The notes beneath the pieces were generated by a model. The model saw nothing but the letters and a program-made list of their open reading frames with translations, ran no database searches and was not told the DNA's origin. The position numbers and the translations under genes are program-made. DNA of 64,000 bases from Ceratopteris richardii (lineage: Eukaryota > Streptophyta > Polypodiopsida > Polypodiales > Pteridaceae), in the NCBI GenBank assembly GCA_020310875.1, contig CM035431.1, positions 18,827,767 through 18,891,766 of the forward strand, written 5' to 3'. Below are positions 11,187 to 21,520 of this stretch, piece by piece (within the stretch, counting starts at the first letter, position 1; each line of letters opens with the position of its first letter).

Positions 11187-12174
11187 TTGCACGCAATGGC
11201 AATGATTGAAGAAAGAATTTTACAGTCACCCTACTTTGCTCACTTGGCCCCGCGCAGATATATATCAGGGCACGAGCTACAGTACAAACCATATTTCATG
11301 TTAATGGCCGAATATCAGTTGGCCATAGAGAAAGAAACAGGCAAGAAACCATCTCACGCTACTCAATTTGAACCTGAGGATTTGCCACTGGATGCGCAAC
11401 ATGGCGAGATCTATCAACCAGATTGGCATAAAGATCTTTTACAAGAATATCCTGAGATGATGAGTACTTGGGTTAAGGCACCTTTACATTTAAAATACAA
11501 CCCATGTTGGGGACCAGTGCCACGTCGTCGTTCCTGAAAGGCATTTGCGATTAAGATACAAAACAACAAGCAATGCCAGGATTGGCTAAACTACCCATAC
11601 TTCATGCCACCTACAGGACCACCTACAATCGGATACATGATGGCCACAATTCGCCAATGGATCCCTCGCTTGAAACACATGGATGATATAGCAGCACACA
11701 TGACTGTCAAGATATTTGACATGATGCAAATGGTCTTTAAAGTCTTCAGACGCGTCAAGGCACCTCATGTAAACACCCCGGGCTTCGAGCATGGCAATCT
11801 TGATCTTGCATATGATATGAGTACAACGCCATCGCTACAGGTGTGTTATGCCTGGCATTGCAGAATTAAATACCTACCGGCGTGCTACAAGCAAACCTTC
11901 GAAGAAATGTTCACAACCGGTTTCTGGGAATACCATTCAGAAGTGTTCATCAGCAGGCCCACACATTTGCTTCAATTATTTGCCTGTGAACAGATGGTTT
12001 ATTCCACACATTATCGACTCCCACCACTTGATGAACCGCAACCAATTGATTGGGAGAAACTGAAGGCAGATTTGGCCCGAGGTCTTCGGATATCAGAACA
12101 CCTTCTCTCAAGACCTCCTACAGAACTACATCCGACAGACCGCACAACAAGGTTCTATCGAGGACGGCAGAAGC
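11187..12174 (+). pseudogene. Gy-A 3' region, C-terminal block
   Basis: Conserved globular-looking sequence that ends just before the polypurine tract. It is rich in Trp, Tyr, Met and His, with W-M-K-T and Y-F-A-H-L motifs near the start and a W-x-P-R-L-K-H-M-D motif near 11660. No family is recognised. The same block occurs three times in the window: here, in Gy-A2 (12868-13685) and in Gy-B (about 48130-49190). It is the best conserved part of the 3' region, which suggests a real protein domain. Confidence 0.6.
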
Positions 12175-12188
12175 GAGAGGGAGGGGGG
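12175..12188 (+). promoter_or_regulatory. Gy-A polypurine tract
   Basis: A run of 14 purines directly abutting the TG of the LTR at 12189. This is the standard primer site for plus-strand DNA synthesis in LTR retrotransposons. Gy-B and Gy-A2 have the same tract before the same LTR start. Confidence 0.88.
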
Positions 12189-12836
12189 TGTTGGCAGTAG
12201 CCAGAGGCATAGAAGATGCGGAAACATGTAAAGGCAGAGCAGGGAGCCAGCCGAATCAATTTTTCAAAGATTTATGTTTTATAAATAGTCTTCAAAACCT
12301 CCAACAGTGATTTTCATCACTATTGTAACATATGTAACATAGAAAAACCCTTTTTGTAATCCATAACTCCATTTTGTGCAAGCCGAGTAGTCCTCGAGCT
12401 TGAGGAGCTTAGGTAGAATGAGCGTACAAATTTTGGTTATTTTTATACACCTTTTCCCTCTCAAATAGCGCATAGGACCTATTTTTTAACTATGCCGGTC
12501 ATTTGATGTGAAACCGGTCAAAACTAGTCTAGAATCTATAAAAAGAGCTAGAGAGCTCTTTTTTGAGGTTAGCTTGTTGAGTAGAGAAGAGCTTAGATCT
12601 ACTTTGAGTTGTAAGAGTGTTCTTGAGCAATAGAGTTGATTTCTCACCTTCCATTGTGTCTTGCTTGTCTCTTTGTAGTGTGTGTGTGTATGTGTGTGTG
12701 CATCTCTATGCTTCTCACCTTCACTCTCACTTCATTTCACATTCACGATCTTCATATCACTCCTATCTCTTCCGTGGATTGACATTAAGGAGATGGAGCT
12801 TCTTAACGTGGTTCTCACCATTGTGCTAGAGCAACA
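12189..12836 (+). repeat. LTR shared by Gy-A (as 3' LTR) and Gy-A2 (as 5' LTR)
   Basis: 648-bp LTR starting TGTTGG and ending CAACA. It aligns along its whole length with the two 659-bp LTRs of Gy-B. It contains the conserved agtgat-atcact hairpin and a TATA box in CTATAAAAAG near 12536-12545. It is preceded by a polypurine tract and followed by a tRNA-Asp type primer site, so it works in both roles between two internal regions. Such sharing is the expected outcome of unequal recombination between LTRs. Confidence 0.92.
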
Positions 12837-13719
12837 CAAAATTTGGCACCGTTGCCGGGGAGGATTTGCTACTCAATTTGAACCTGAGGATTTGCCACTG
12901 GATGCGCAGCAAGGCGAGATCTATCAACCAGATTGGCGTAAAGATCTTTTACAAGAATATCCTGAGATGATGAGTACTTGGGTTAAGGCACCTTTACATT
13001 TTAAATACAACCCATGTTGGGGACCAGTGCCACGCCGCCGTTCCTAGAAGGCATTTGCGATTAAGATACAAAACAACAAGCAATGTCATGATTGGCTAAA
13101 TTACCCATACTTTAGGCCACCTACAGGACCACCCACAATTGGATACATGATGGCCACGATTCACCATTGGATCTCTCACTTGAAACACATGGACGATATA
13201 GCAGCGCACATGATTGTCAAGATATTTGACATGATGCAGATAATTTTTAAAGTCTTCAGACGCGTCAAGGCACCCCATGTAAACACCCCGGGCTTCGAGC
13301 ATGGCAATCTAGATCTTGCATATGATATGAGTACAACGCCATCGCTACGGGTGTGTTACGCCTGGCATTGCAGAATTAAATACCTACTGGCGTGCTACTA
13401 GCAGACCTTCGAAGAAATGTTCACAACCGGTTTCTGGGAATACCATTCATAAGTGTTCATCAGCAGGCCCACCCACTTGCTTCAGTTATTCTCCTATGAA
13501 CAAATGGTATATTCCATGCACTATCGACTCCCACCATCTGATGAACTGCAACCAATTGATTGGGAGAAATTTGAGGCAGATTTGGCCCAAGGCATTCGAA
13601 TATCAAAACACACCCTCGCTCAAGAACTACTACAGAACTACATCCGACAGACCGCACAACAAGGTTCTGTCGAGGACGACAGAAGCGAGAGGGAGGGGGG
13701 TGTTGGCAGCAGCCAGAGG
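12837..13719 (+). mobile_element. Gy-A2: internally reduced relative of Gy-A, sharing its LTR
   Basis: After the LTR at 12189-12836 comes a primer-binding site (12844-12861, tRNA-Asp type, one mismatch). The sequence then passes directly to the C-terminal block of the 3' region (from about 12868), a polypurine tract and the first 19 bp of a further LTR (13701-13719). The other parts of the element are not present. In several places it matches Gy-B better than Gy-A, so it is not simply a duplicate of its left neighbour. Fossil. Confidence 0.85.
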
Positions 13720-14060
13720 GGAAATGATGCAAGAATACGTGATTGATACAAGATGTCCCACAATTCGGGACTGATAGGTATGAACAACTTGACTAGAGAT
13801 GATACAAGAGATTCCACAACCCGGGATCGTAAGTATGAAACAAGATCTCTAGATTACAAGAACTCCCTTTCGAGAGATGAACTAGACACAAGAAAGAACT
13901 CGACAAGATCTTATACTACGAGATTACAAGAGGACAAGACAAGATGTCTAGGATACAAGACTAGACAGGACTGGAACAAGGAACAAGACAAGAACAGGAA
14001 CTGGAACTGGAACTTGGAGAGTACTTACTTGGCGGTGAGGACTCCTTGAGCTCCCAAGAC
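13720..14060. repeat. CAAGA-rich repetitive region with a 56-bp tandem duplication
   Basis: Sequence full of ACAAGA-type words. A unit beginning GATACAAGA starts at 13745 and again at 13801 (period 56, with differences), and shorter similar words continue to about 13990. The open frame across this stretch (98 codons at 13753-14049) is low complexity (Arg/Asp/Thr/Asn) and I do not regard it as a gene. Confidence 0.6.
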
Positions 14061-14097
14061 TGGTATTGGCAAGACTGATTATGAATGTGGCCAACCC

Positions 14098-14176
14098 CTC
14101 CTTATATAGGTTTTTCAAGGGTGGTTTATGAATGGCGGTTATGAATTGATGATGTCATCGATGATGTCATCAATTC
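14098..14176 (-). promoter_or_regulatory. Promoter-like cluster: 34-bp imperfect palindrome plus TATA box
   Basis: An imperfect 34-bp palindrome at 14143-14176 is centred on ATCGAT and contains GATGATGTCATC twice, giving GTCA half-sites of the kind bound by bZIP factors. Reading the minus strand, a TATA-like CCTATATAAGG at about 14100-14110 follows at a typical distance. This could be the U3/R part of an unrecognised minus-strand LTR. No transcript or partner repeat is visible. Confidence 0.35.
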
Positions 14177-14258
14177 AAAACATGAGCTCTGGATATCCGA
14201 ATAAGGCAAGTAGATAGTCGATCTTAGGGTTTTGGCATGCTTCTGATGCAATGGAAGC

Positions 14259-14292
14259 ATTGGTTTCTCATAATTTTAAACCAATTATGAGA
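14259..14292. repeat. Two interlocked perfect inverted repeats
   Basis: ATTGGTTT (14259-14266) pairs with AAACCAAT (14278-14285), and TCTCATAATT (14266-14275) pairs with AATTATGAGA (14283-14292). The arms overlap, so the two stems exclude each other. Confidence 0.6.
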
Positions 14293-14299
14293 TATAGGA

Positions 14300-15960
14300 T
14301 TCACATGTTATCTAAGGTTCAGGATGGTTTCCTTTGTCCATGACAGAAGCAAATCAAACATATTCAAATCAATGATTGGATTGTATGAAATCTTGAAGGA
14401 TTGAAGTCTCAAGCATCTTAGGCTTAAGCACGAGCTATTGCTGCAATTAGCAAGCCTAAGTGCATTGCTAAGGATTTAGGACTACACATTTATTTATCAC
14501 CTCGCATAGAGAACCACATGTAAACTCATGCTTGTCAATCCTACTATATTTACTTTGGATAATTTTGAAATTCAAGAGAATAAGGAATCTCATGAAGTTA
14601 GGAGAGTGAACCCACGACTTATTTGGTAGAGAAATCAGATAAATCACATCCCCAAATGTTTTAGGTGAGCGAAAATTCAAATTCAGACTCAAGCAATGTG
14701 TATAAGTACACATGATTTTAGTCATGGGTTAAGAGCATTCCTAATAGGACTTGAGCTACTTTAGTGAGCATCCATTGAGCTCAAATAATCTATGTGTAGT
14801 CCACTACAGTCCATTTGTATCATATGTGTAATAGCAATCATGTTTTGATACACTTCATTAAGAACATCTCTGTCTACTATCTCCTCCGACATCTTCATCA
14901 TTACAATGAATTTGTAGAATCTATTTCTCTCTGTGTACTTCTTTATTTGCTATACTTTGACTTTCCAAAATAGTTAGATTAAAGTATCTAGTATTTATGT
15001 ATCAATTTTCATTAAGTTTAATTTAGTATATCTTGAGATATGGAGCAAAGAAGATGACTCTGTTTGCATACCTTCTAGATCGTGAAAAGTCAAGATGACC
15101 CCCCATACTTATTAAATTCTTTTCTCCTTGTATGGTACATCTAAATTTTTTAAATAACTTGATTTACTTAGTTATACACCTCAATTAGCTCTATGCAAAA
15201 GCTCTCTGGTCAGTTCATACCAGGTTGTGAGCATCGAGCATAATACTAAGAACCTTTCTTCCCAAAATAGAAAGTTCTTCACATTTCTTGCACATAGAAG
15301 TTATTTCTTTTGATACAAACTTTTGAGAATGGGGTTCAAAAGGACTTGGTGGTTCTAAGTGCATCATTTTGAAGCTAAAAAGGTCTACTGAGCATCCATT
15401 AAGCTAGATTGGCAAGTGTAGAGAAGGATTTTTGCAGCACTACCACATCTTTGGAGGTATCTCGCCATCTCCTTAGAGGTGATATGTTGTGGTAGAGTAG
15501 GATAGCTCTTATGATACACAATGTGTAGTAGAGCATATTAGCTCTCAGTATGCACAACTAGATACATCCTTGGTTGATAGGATGGTTGATATCAGTTATC
15601 AAAGAGATTTGGATGTTGAGAGGTTAGCAATTATGCACTCATTCTTTGATTCACTCATGCCAAATGTTCACACATATATATCAAGTCATGTTGGTCTTGA
15701 TCTAGGTTGCATTTATTCAATCGAATAATTAAAAAATATAGAATATGTTCATTTTATTTGGGGTTGCCTGAATAAACACCGAAAATAGGGATACTCTTTC
15801 GATTGAAAAGCTTTCAATCAAAAATTCTTTCGATGAAAAAAATTTCGATCGAAAGTTCTTTCAATTTAAAGTTTATTATCGAAAACTCATTTCACACATG
15901 TTTGAGAGTCTAAAGAGCTCCAAACTTTTCTTCAAAGGTAAAATTAGTGTTTTTGTTTTA
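14300..15960. other. AT-rich region without recognised genes
   Basis: About 1.7 kb with only short open stretches and no protein family I recognise. A cluster of words like TTTCGATTGAAA and TTTCGATCGAAA lies at about 15795-15890 and includes short palindromes. The rest looks like old, eroded intergenic or transposon sequence. Confidence 0.5.
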
Positions 15961-15974
15961 CAGATTTTAAAGTA

Positions 15975-16490
15975 CATGTGTGTATGTATGTGCATGTCAT
16001 ACACACATACGCATACACAAGAAACATGCACACATATAGACACACAAAAACATGCACACATATAGACACAAAATCACACACATAGAGATACTTGCACATA
16101 TATACACACACACATTGCACATATACACACACATATATAAATACTTGAACATATACACACACACACATAGATACTTGCACATATACAAACACACACATAT
16201 AGACACACACATACACTTACATGCATACATACATAGACACATGTATAGACACACATGCACATACATACATACATATGCATATACACACATGCACATACCT
16301 ACATATGCATATAGACACATGCACATGCATACATATGCATACACACCCATGTGCATACACACACATGTGCATACACACACATGTGCATACACACATGTGC
16401 ATACATACTTACATGCATTCATACACACACATGCATACACAAACATGCATATGTATATATATACATAAATACAAGCACATACACACACTA
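15975..16490. repeat. CA/CATA-type microsatellite, about 0.5 kb
   Basis: Dense ACACAT/ACATAC/ATGCACATAC simple sequence with local higher-order repeats such as CACATGTGCATACACA near 16345-16410. At the left end a GTGTGTATGTATG stretch (about 15977-15995) faces the CA-type sequence and can fold back on it. The purine-pyrimidine alternation favours Z-DNA. Long open frames on both strands here are products of the repeat, not genes. Confidence 0.9.
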
Positions 16491-16931
16491 AATTAACTTG
16501 AGCCTAAAAAAGAGCAAAGTTAATGATTCAAATGAAGTATGTGGCAAGGTGTAGAGAAAAATCGATTCACAAACGACCTCTATTTGCTACAAAAATCGGC
16601 GTGAAGGTAGAAGACCTCAAAATATTTTTGAGAGTTAACCCTTTAAGGTCACTTGTTTTTGTCAAATCGAAGTTTTCGAGCCATCTTGACCTCTATTTTG
16701 AGCCCGCAAAGGTGGGGCCCATAAAAAAACTAGGCTGATTTCAGAAGCTGTAACGTGCATCATGTTCGGCAACACTCATATATTCTTGATCCAGAATTTC
16801 AAGCAATTCCGTGTACTATTGATACATGAAAACTGTGTTTTTCTGAGATCGAACTGTCACATCATAGTGCGACAGTGTTCAAGCAGAAGTGCTGCTTGTA
16901 GCATTTTGTAGTGTTGAGAATCGTTGTAGAA
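16491..16931. other. 5' flank of Co-1 without a recognised LTR
   Basis: About 440 bp between the microsatellite and the first codon of the copia gag. I see no sequence matching the LTR that follows the element at 21133 and no clear primer-binding site. It may be the untranslated leader of Co-1 with its left end lost. Confidence 0.4.
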
Positions 16932-17860
16932 ATGGCAAACACAGATGGAATGAGTCAGCTTATGAGTGATAAGCTGGATGAGAACAACTTCCATGCTTGA
17001 AGATTCAGAATGACAAATTTCCTGATGGGAAAAGGCTACTGGAAGTACATCGAAGGAGAGAACGAAAATGCTCCACAATTGCTAGAAATGAATCTGGCTG
17101 CAGAACAGTTAAGAGCATATGAGGAATGGAATCAAGGAGCATGAAAGGTAATGTATTGGCTATCTGTTATCATACAAGATAGCATGATTGGACACATACA
17201 GGATGCCAAGACTCTGAAAGAAGCTTGGAACACTTTGGTCACTTTGTATGAGACCAATACAAAGGCATGAAAATTGCAACTCAAGAACGAGCTGCATACA
17301 TTGGAGAAAAAGAGCATGTTGGTAAGTGACTACACTCTGAAAATCAAAAGCATATGTGAGTCACTTGCATCTATTGGCGTGAATGTAGATGATGATGATA
17401 AGGTCGAAGTGTGCCTTCGTGGTTTAGGAGCTGCATATAAGAAGTTCAGAACTTCTATACAGATGAGAGAAAATATTCTGAATTTTGTTGATTTGGTATC
17501 CATGCTGATTATTGAAGAAAAGAATCTTGGTGAGGATTGAATCTCCCAAGGAAAGCCCAGTTTTGAGCAGGTATTCTACTCTGGTAGAGGAAGAGGCAAA
17601 GATAGAGGTTTTGGAAGTGGAAGAGGAAGCAGTAACCAAGACCAAGGTCAACAACAGAATCATGTAGGAGGACGTTTCGAGGTAGGGGGAGCCAAAGAGG
17701 TTGCAGAAATTTCCAAAGAAATGATTTAGGTAATGATAGTAAAGGATATTGTAATTGTGGTAAGCCTGGACACTTTGAACATGATTGCAGGTTGGAGAAT
17801 CAAAATAACAGAAGGCAGCAAAACAACTATGCATCCACAAGTGCAAATGATTCTGAGAAG
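16932..17860 (+). pseudogene. gag: Co-1 gag and nucleocapsid
   Basis: Copia-type gag (UBN2-like). It opens with a D-K-L-D-x-x-N-F motif and a W-x-x-L-x-x-x-Y-E-T segment near 17225-17255, which is followed by L-K-N-E-L and Y-T-L-K-I-K motifs. An Arg/Gly-rich tail at about 17575-17700 leads to a single CCHC zinc knuckle (C-N-C-G-K-P-G-H-F-E-H-D-C) near 17752-17790. Its role would be RNA binding and particle assembly. Confidence 0.85.
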
Positions 17861-17929
17861 TTGTTCATGGTTCAACATCACATGATGAATACGATGACTG
17901 CTGGTGTTTCAAAATTGAATGATAATTTC

Positions 17930-18350
17930 TAGTATATTGATTCATGTGCTTCAAATCACATGACCAGTCATGCAGAATGGTTTAGTACTTTGCAAAAATT
18001 GCCAGTTCTTGGATATCTTGAAATAGGTGATAACACATCACACCCTATTGAGCATATAGGAAAAATAGGATTATCTATGGAGGATGGGAAGGTAAAACAT
18101 CTTAATGATGTGCTGCATGTTCCAAACATAACAAAGAATCTGGTTTCTGTTGGACAAATGGTTGACCAGGGATTGCAAGTTAGGTTCAATGCTGATGGGT
18201 TATATGTAGAAGAATACAAACGGGATGGAAGATTCATTGCCAAAGGAAATAAAGTGGGTAGGATGTTCACCTTAAATGTGAAAGTTCCTCAAATGAATGC
18301 AACCATGTTTGCAAAAGGTGGAGGAGTTATTACTGATATAGAGATCTGGC
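17930..18350 (+). pseudogene. pro: Co-1 aspartic protease
   Basis: Copia protease. The active-site region aligns with the family's D-S-G-A-S-N-H-M motif near 17938-17962, and the L-x-x-V-L-H-V-P-N-I motif follows at about 18100-18130, with the L-V-S-V-G-Q motif near 18140. It continues without a clear break into the GAG-pre-integrase region. Confidence 0.85.
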
Positions 18351-19080
18351 ACAAACAGATTGGACATGCAAACTTGCAAAGGTTGAAATTGATGTAGTCA
18401 AAAGAGATTGTTCACAGACTACCAAATTTCAAGGTTGCAGAGATGCAAAAGGTATGTGCAACATGTCAATTTGGCAAACAGTCAAGATCATTGTTTCCAC
18501 ATGACAAGCATGTTAGTAAGAATGTGCTAGAAATAGTACATACAGATGTTCTAGGTCCTGCAAAGACCAGATCTATGGGTAGTTGCAGGTTTTATGTTAC
18601 TTTCATTGATGACCATGCATGGAAAGTGTGGGTCTATTTCATGAAAGAGAAGAGTGAGGTATTCACTCACTTCCAAAATTTTAAAGCTATGGTGGAAAAG
18701 CAGACAGGGAAGTATATTAAAACATTAAGATCTGATGGAGGAGGTGAATATATGTAAAATGAGTTCAACAATTTTCTAAAAATTCATGGAATTTGATGTC
18801 AGTTTTCATGTAGGTACATACCACAATAGAATGGTGTTTCTGAACACAAAAATAGACATATTGTGAAAATAGCAAGAGATTTGATGGTTGAGAAGAATAT
18901 GCCTCATTATTATTGGGTAGAAGTTGTTCATACTGCTATATACATCATGAACAGAACTCTAACTGCTACTGTACATCAAGTTACACCTAAAGATAAGTTT
19001 ACACGTAAAAAGCCAAACCTATCACACCTAAACGTTTTTTGGCTGTATTGCATATGTACATGTTCTAGATGAGCTAAGGA
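18340..19080 (+). pseudogene. int: Co-1 integrase
   Basis: The GAG-pre-integrase and zinc finger begin with W-H-K-Q-I-G-H near 18347 and have the C-x2-C pair near 18455-18470. The catalytic core contains H-T-D-V-L-G-P near 18538-18560, R-S-D-G-G-G-E-Y near 18728-18755 and the region with the catalytic Glu around 18840. The K-P-x-L-S-H-L tail follows near 19010. This is the normal copia integrase layout. Confidence 0.88.
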
Positions 19081-19690
19081 TGAAGCTTGATCCAAAAGCA
19101 AAAAAATGTGTCTTCATTGGATACTCCCTTGAGCAAACGAGATATAAATGTTATAAGCCACTCACACAACAGGTGAAGGTGAGCAGAGATATGGTATTTG
19201 ATGAAATGTCAAGCTTCTATGCAGATGCCAAAGAAGAACTGAATCTTGAACCAAATGACAAAGAAGATGCTGAAAAATTTAGTGCAGAATCTCAAGTTTT
19301 GAGTGGACCGGATGGATCACCAAGCAATAGTTCCAAATCAAATCCATGGAGTGGAAGATTGCGTGGAAATTTCAGTCCAACAAATTCATCAAATACATCC
19401 AAGAAAGGTAAAGAAAAGATTTCTACTAGTCATAAAACATGTGCAGGTTTTGAAGACATTGATGGAGATTCAAGTGGTTCAGGAAAGAGTCTTGATGAGG
19501 AACTTGGATTGCCCTCTGTGAAGACTCTAGGAGTTAGAAAGGCACATGTAGATGATACAAGGAGAAGTGACCCGAGACCAAGAAGATCTGGGGGGATGCG
19601 GAATTCAGTGCAATGATTGACATATGACAGTTATATGGCTCGTCATTGTGCCTACATGACAAAGATAATACAAGATGCTAAACCTTCTTG
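19081..19690 (+). pseudogene. Co-1 integrase-RT linker
   Basis: Family-typical segment between integrase and RT: a K-x-C-V-F-I-G-Y motif near 19105-19130, K-C-Y near 19148, a V-S-R-D-M-V-F motif near 19180-19200, then a Ser/Asp/Gly-rich spacer to the start of RT. No enzymatic function is expected. Confidence 0.8.
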
Positions 19691-20345
19691 TTTTGAAGAT
19701 GCAATTGGAAATGCAGATTGGGAAAAAGCTATGGATGAGGAGATGGTTGCATTTTATGGAAACGAAACATGGAATGTGGTTTCATTGCCACAAGGAAAGA
19801 AACCCATAGTTTGCAAGTGGGTTTACAAGGTAAAGCACAATGCTGATAGTAGCATAAGCAGGTACAAAGAACGATTGGTGGCAAAAGGATATGCACAGAC
19901 ATATGGCATTGATTATGAGGAAACATTCAATGCTGTAGCTAAAATGTCTACTATTAGAACACTTGTTGCATTAGCTACAACAAAAGGATGGACTTTGCAT
20001 CATATGGATGTGAAGAATGCTTTCCTACATGGTGAGCTATAGGAAGAAGTATATATGGATGAACCACAAGGATATGAAAATTCAAAGCATTGAGAATATG
20101 TTTGCAGGTTGCAAAAGGCTTTATATGGGCTGAAGCAAGCTCCTCATGCATGGCATGCAAGGATTGCTGATTACGTAACAAACATTGGGTTTTCTATGTG
20201 TGATGCAGATCATTCACTATATGCAAGGAAGGCTGATGATGGCATCACGATTGTGACTATTTATGTTGATGACGTGATTGTAGGCGGTGATAATGAAGAA
20301 AGCATCAAAGAGGTATATGGATTTCACAAAGGCAATATGCCTTGA
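19691..20345 (+). pseudogene. pol: Co-1 reverse transcriptase
   Basis: Copia RT. It starts at the W-x-x-A-M-x-E-E motif near 19719, followed by W-V-Y-K-V-K near 19820, R-Y-K-E-R-L-V-A-K-G-Y near 19860-19890, the M-D-V-K-N-A-F-L-H-G box near 20005-20035, L-Y-G-L-K-Q-A near 20120 and the catalytic Y-V-D-D near 20260-20275. Fossil. Confidence 0.9.
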
Positions 20346-21106
20346 ATATGCTGCAAAAGTATGGTATGGTTGCTTGTAATCCAATTTCTATGCCATTAGA
20401 TCAGAATTTGAAGTTAGATACTACTTTAGGTGAAGCATTGGAAAATGCTACTATGTACAAGAAAATTGTGGGAAGCCTGATATATCTCATAATTACGAGG
20501 CTTGATCTTAGCTGCACTATTGGACTTGAAAGTTAGTTTATGCAGGTTCCCACGAAGCCACATTTGGATGCTTTGAGGTGCACTCTACGTTATGTGAGTG
20601 CTACTTTGGATTATGCATTGTTTTATGAGGCTGGTGTAGATTTGCAGGTTCATGGATACACTAATGCAAATTGGGCTGGAAGCATTCTAGATAGAAGATC
20701 TACTAGTGGCTTTCTATTCTCACTTGGGAGTGCAGCTATTACATGGAGGAGTAAGAAGCAACCCACTGTTGCTTTGTTGAGTACAAAGGCTGAGTATAGA
20801 GGTGCTGCAATGGTAGCATGTGAGGCATCATGGCTGGAGATGCTACTTGCAGATTTAGGTGTGGAAGTGCAAAAGCATATCACCATCTATTGTGATAATC
20901 TTAGTAGCATACAATTAGCACGGAATCTTGTTTTTCATGCCAGAACAAAGCATATTGAGGTACATTATCACTTCATCAGAGAGAAGGTATTAGCAGGTGA
21001 TATTAATCTTGTTTATATGAGAACAGATGAGCAGGTTGCTGATATTTTCACCAAAGCATTTGGAGCTGAGAAGTTGAAGAAGTTTTGGAAGATGTTTGGA
21101 TTATAA
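20342..21106 (+). pseudogene. pol: Co-1 RNase H and RT C-terminus
   Basis: A linker with the L-I-Y-L-I/T-x-T-R-x-D motif near 20475-20510 leads to a 188-codon open frame at 20540-21106. The latter has D/N-A-N-W-A-G near 20665, R-S-T-S-G near 20698, S-K-K-Q near 20750, the S-T-K/E-A-E-Y box near 20785, H-A-R-T-K-H-I-E near 20938 and the closing A-D-I-F-T-K motif near 21035-21060. This is the complete set of copia RNase H landmarks. Confidence 0.9.
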
Positions 21107-21121
21107 GATATGGCATTGAGC

Positions 21122-21132
21122 TTGAGGGGGAG
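21122..21132 (+). promoter_or_regulatory. Co-1 polypurine tract
   Basis: TTGAGGGGGAG directly before TGTTGAGATATC. This is the typical copia plus-strand primer site at the 3' LTR edge. Confidence 0.85.
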
Positions 21133-21520
21133 TGTTGAGATATCAAGCTCAACATGTGATGATCCCGGGTGACACGTATCAGTTTTTTCATTTCTCTGAC
21201 ATGTATAGTGGCCACGTCTATATATGTCAGGGATACTTCATTGAGCTTTATTAGATTTATCCACTGAGAGTTATGACACATTTGTTTCTTGCCAGCTCGC
21301 TCATTTGCGGACATTAGTTTTTTCCTTATGTAGTGGTCTTTATATATTGCACTTGTTGTATTCTTGTTTTAGGTCATTCTTGTACATTCCTTTTTATGTA
21401 ATAGAAGAAGAAGAAGATCATTCTTCCTTGCCTCAATCTAAGTGTGTGCTTCCCCTTTGATTGTGAGAGTGTGTGTGAGATCTCTTCCTTATCTCCTTCC
21501 TCGCGACAAAGGTCACATCT
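21133..21520 (+). repeat. Co-1 3' LTR, right end uncertain
   Basis: Begins TGTTGAGATATC right after the polypurine tract. It contains a promoter-like TATATATTG near 21340 and a GAAGAAGAAGAAG run near 21405. I could not place the right end. By about 21520 the sequence has turned into gypsy-like coding sequence (Gy-E), so the end lies between roughly 21430 and 21520. Confidence 0.65.

Larger units (their letters stand above)
1..12836 (+). mobile_element. Gy-A: Ty3/gypsy LTR retrotransposon, left part outside the window
   Basis: Copy-and-paste element that enters from the left edge within gag and ends in an LTR at 12189-12836. Parts in order: gag with zinc knuckles, aspartic protease (PR1), reverse transcriptase, RNase H, an extra H2C2 zinc module, integrase, a second aspartic protease (PR2), a W-motif region, and a long 3' coding region with proline-rich and coiled-coil segments, then a polypurine tract and the LTR. 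The order PR-RT-RH-IN places it in Ty3/gypsy. No chromodomain is visible. The tRNA-Asp primer site used by its relatives is shared with Athila-type elements, but the RT and IN sequences look closer to the Tat side, so I leave the lineage open. It is broken in roughly ten or more places and is a fossil. Gy-B in this window is its close sister. Confidence 0.93.
16932..21520 (+). mobile_element. Co-1: Ty1/copia LTR retrotransposon
   Basis: Parts in the copia order gag - nucleocapsid - protease - GAG-pre-integrase - integrase - RT - RNase H, then a polypurine tract and the start of a 3' LTR at 21133. Integrase ahead of RT is the diagnostic difference from Ty3/gypsy. No matching 5' LTR was seen. 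The element is broken in many places (more than ten) and is an old fossil. Gypsy-like sequence (Gy-E) follows immediately. Confidence 0.93.

Noticed and set aside
7740-12174. A classic retroviral-type envelope gene in Gy-A/Gy-B
   Set aside because: The position fits, but I see no signal peptide, no membrane-spanning segment and no fusion-peptide-like stretch. I describe it only as an extra 3' coding region.
13753-14049. 98-codon open frame as a possible small gene
   Set aside because: Low-complexity Arg/Asp/Thr/Asn sequence produced by CAAGA repeats, with no conserved motif.
15876-16496. Long Cys/Val/Tyr- and His/Thr-rich open frames on both strands
   Set aside because: They are translations of the CA/CATA microsatellite. 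Several frames are open at once because the repeat lacks stop codons.
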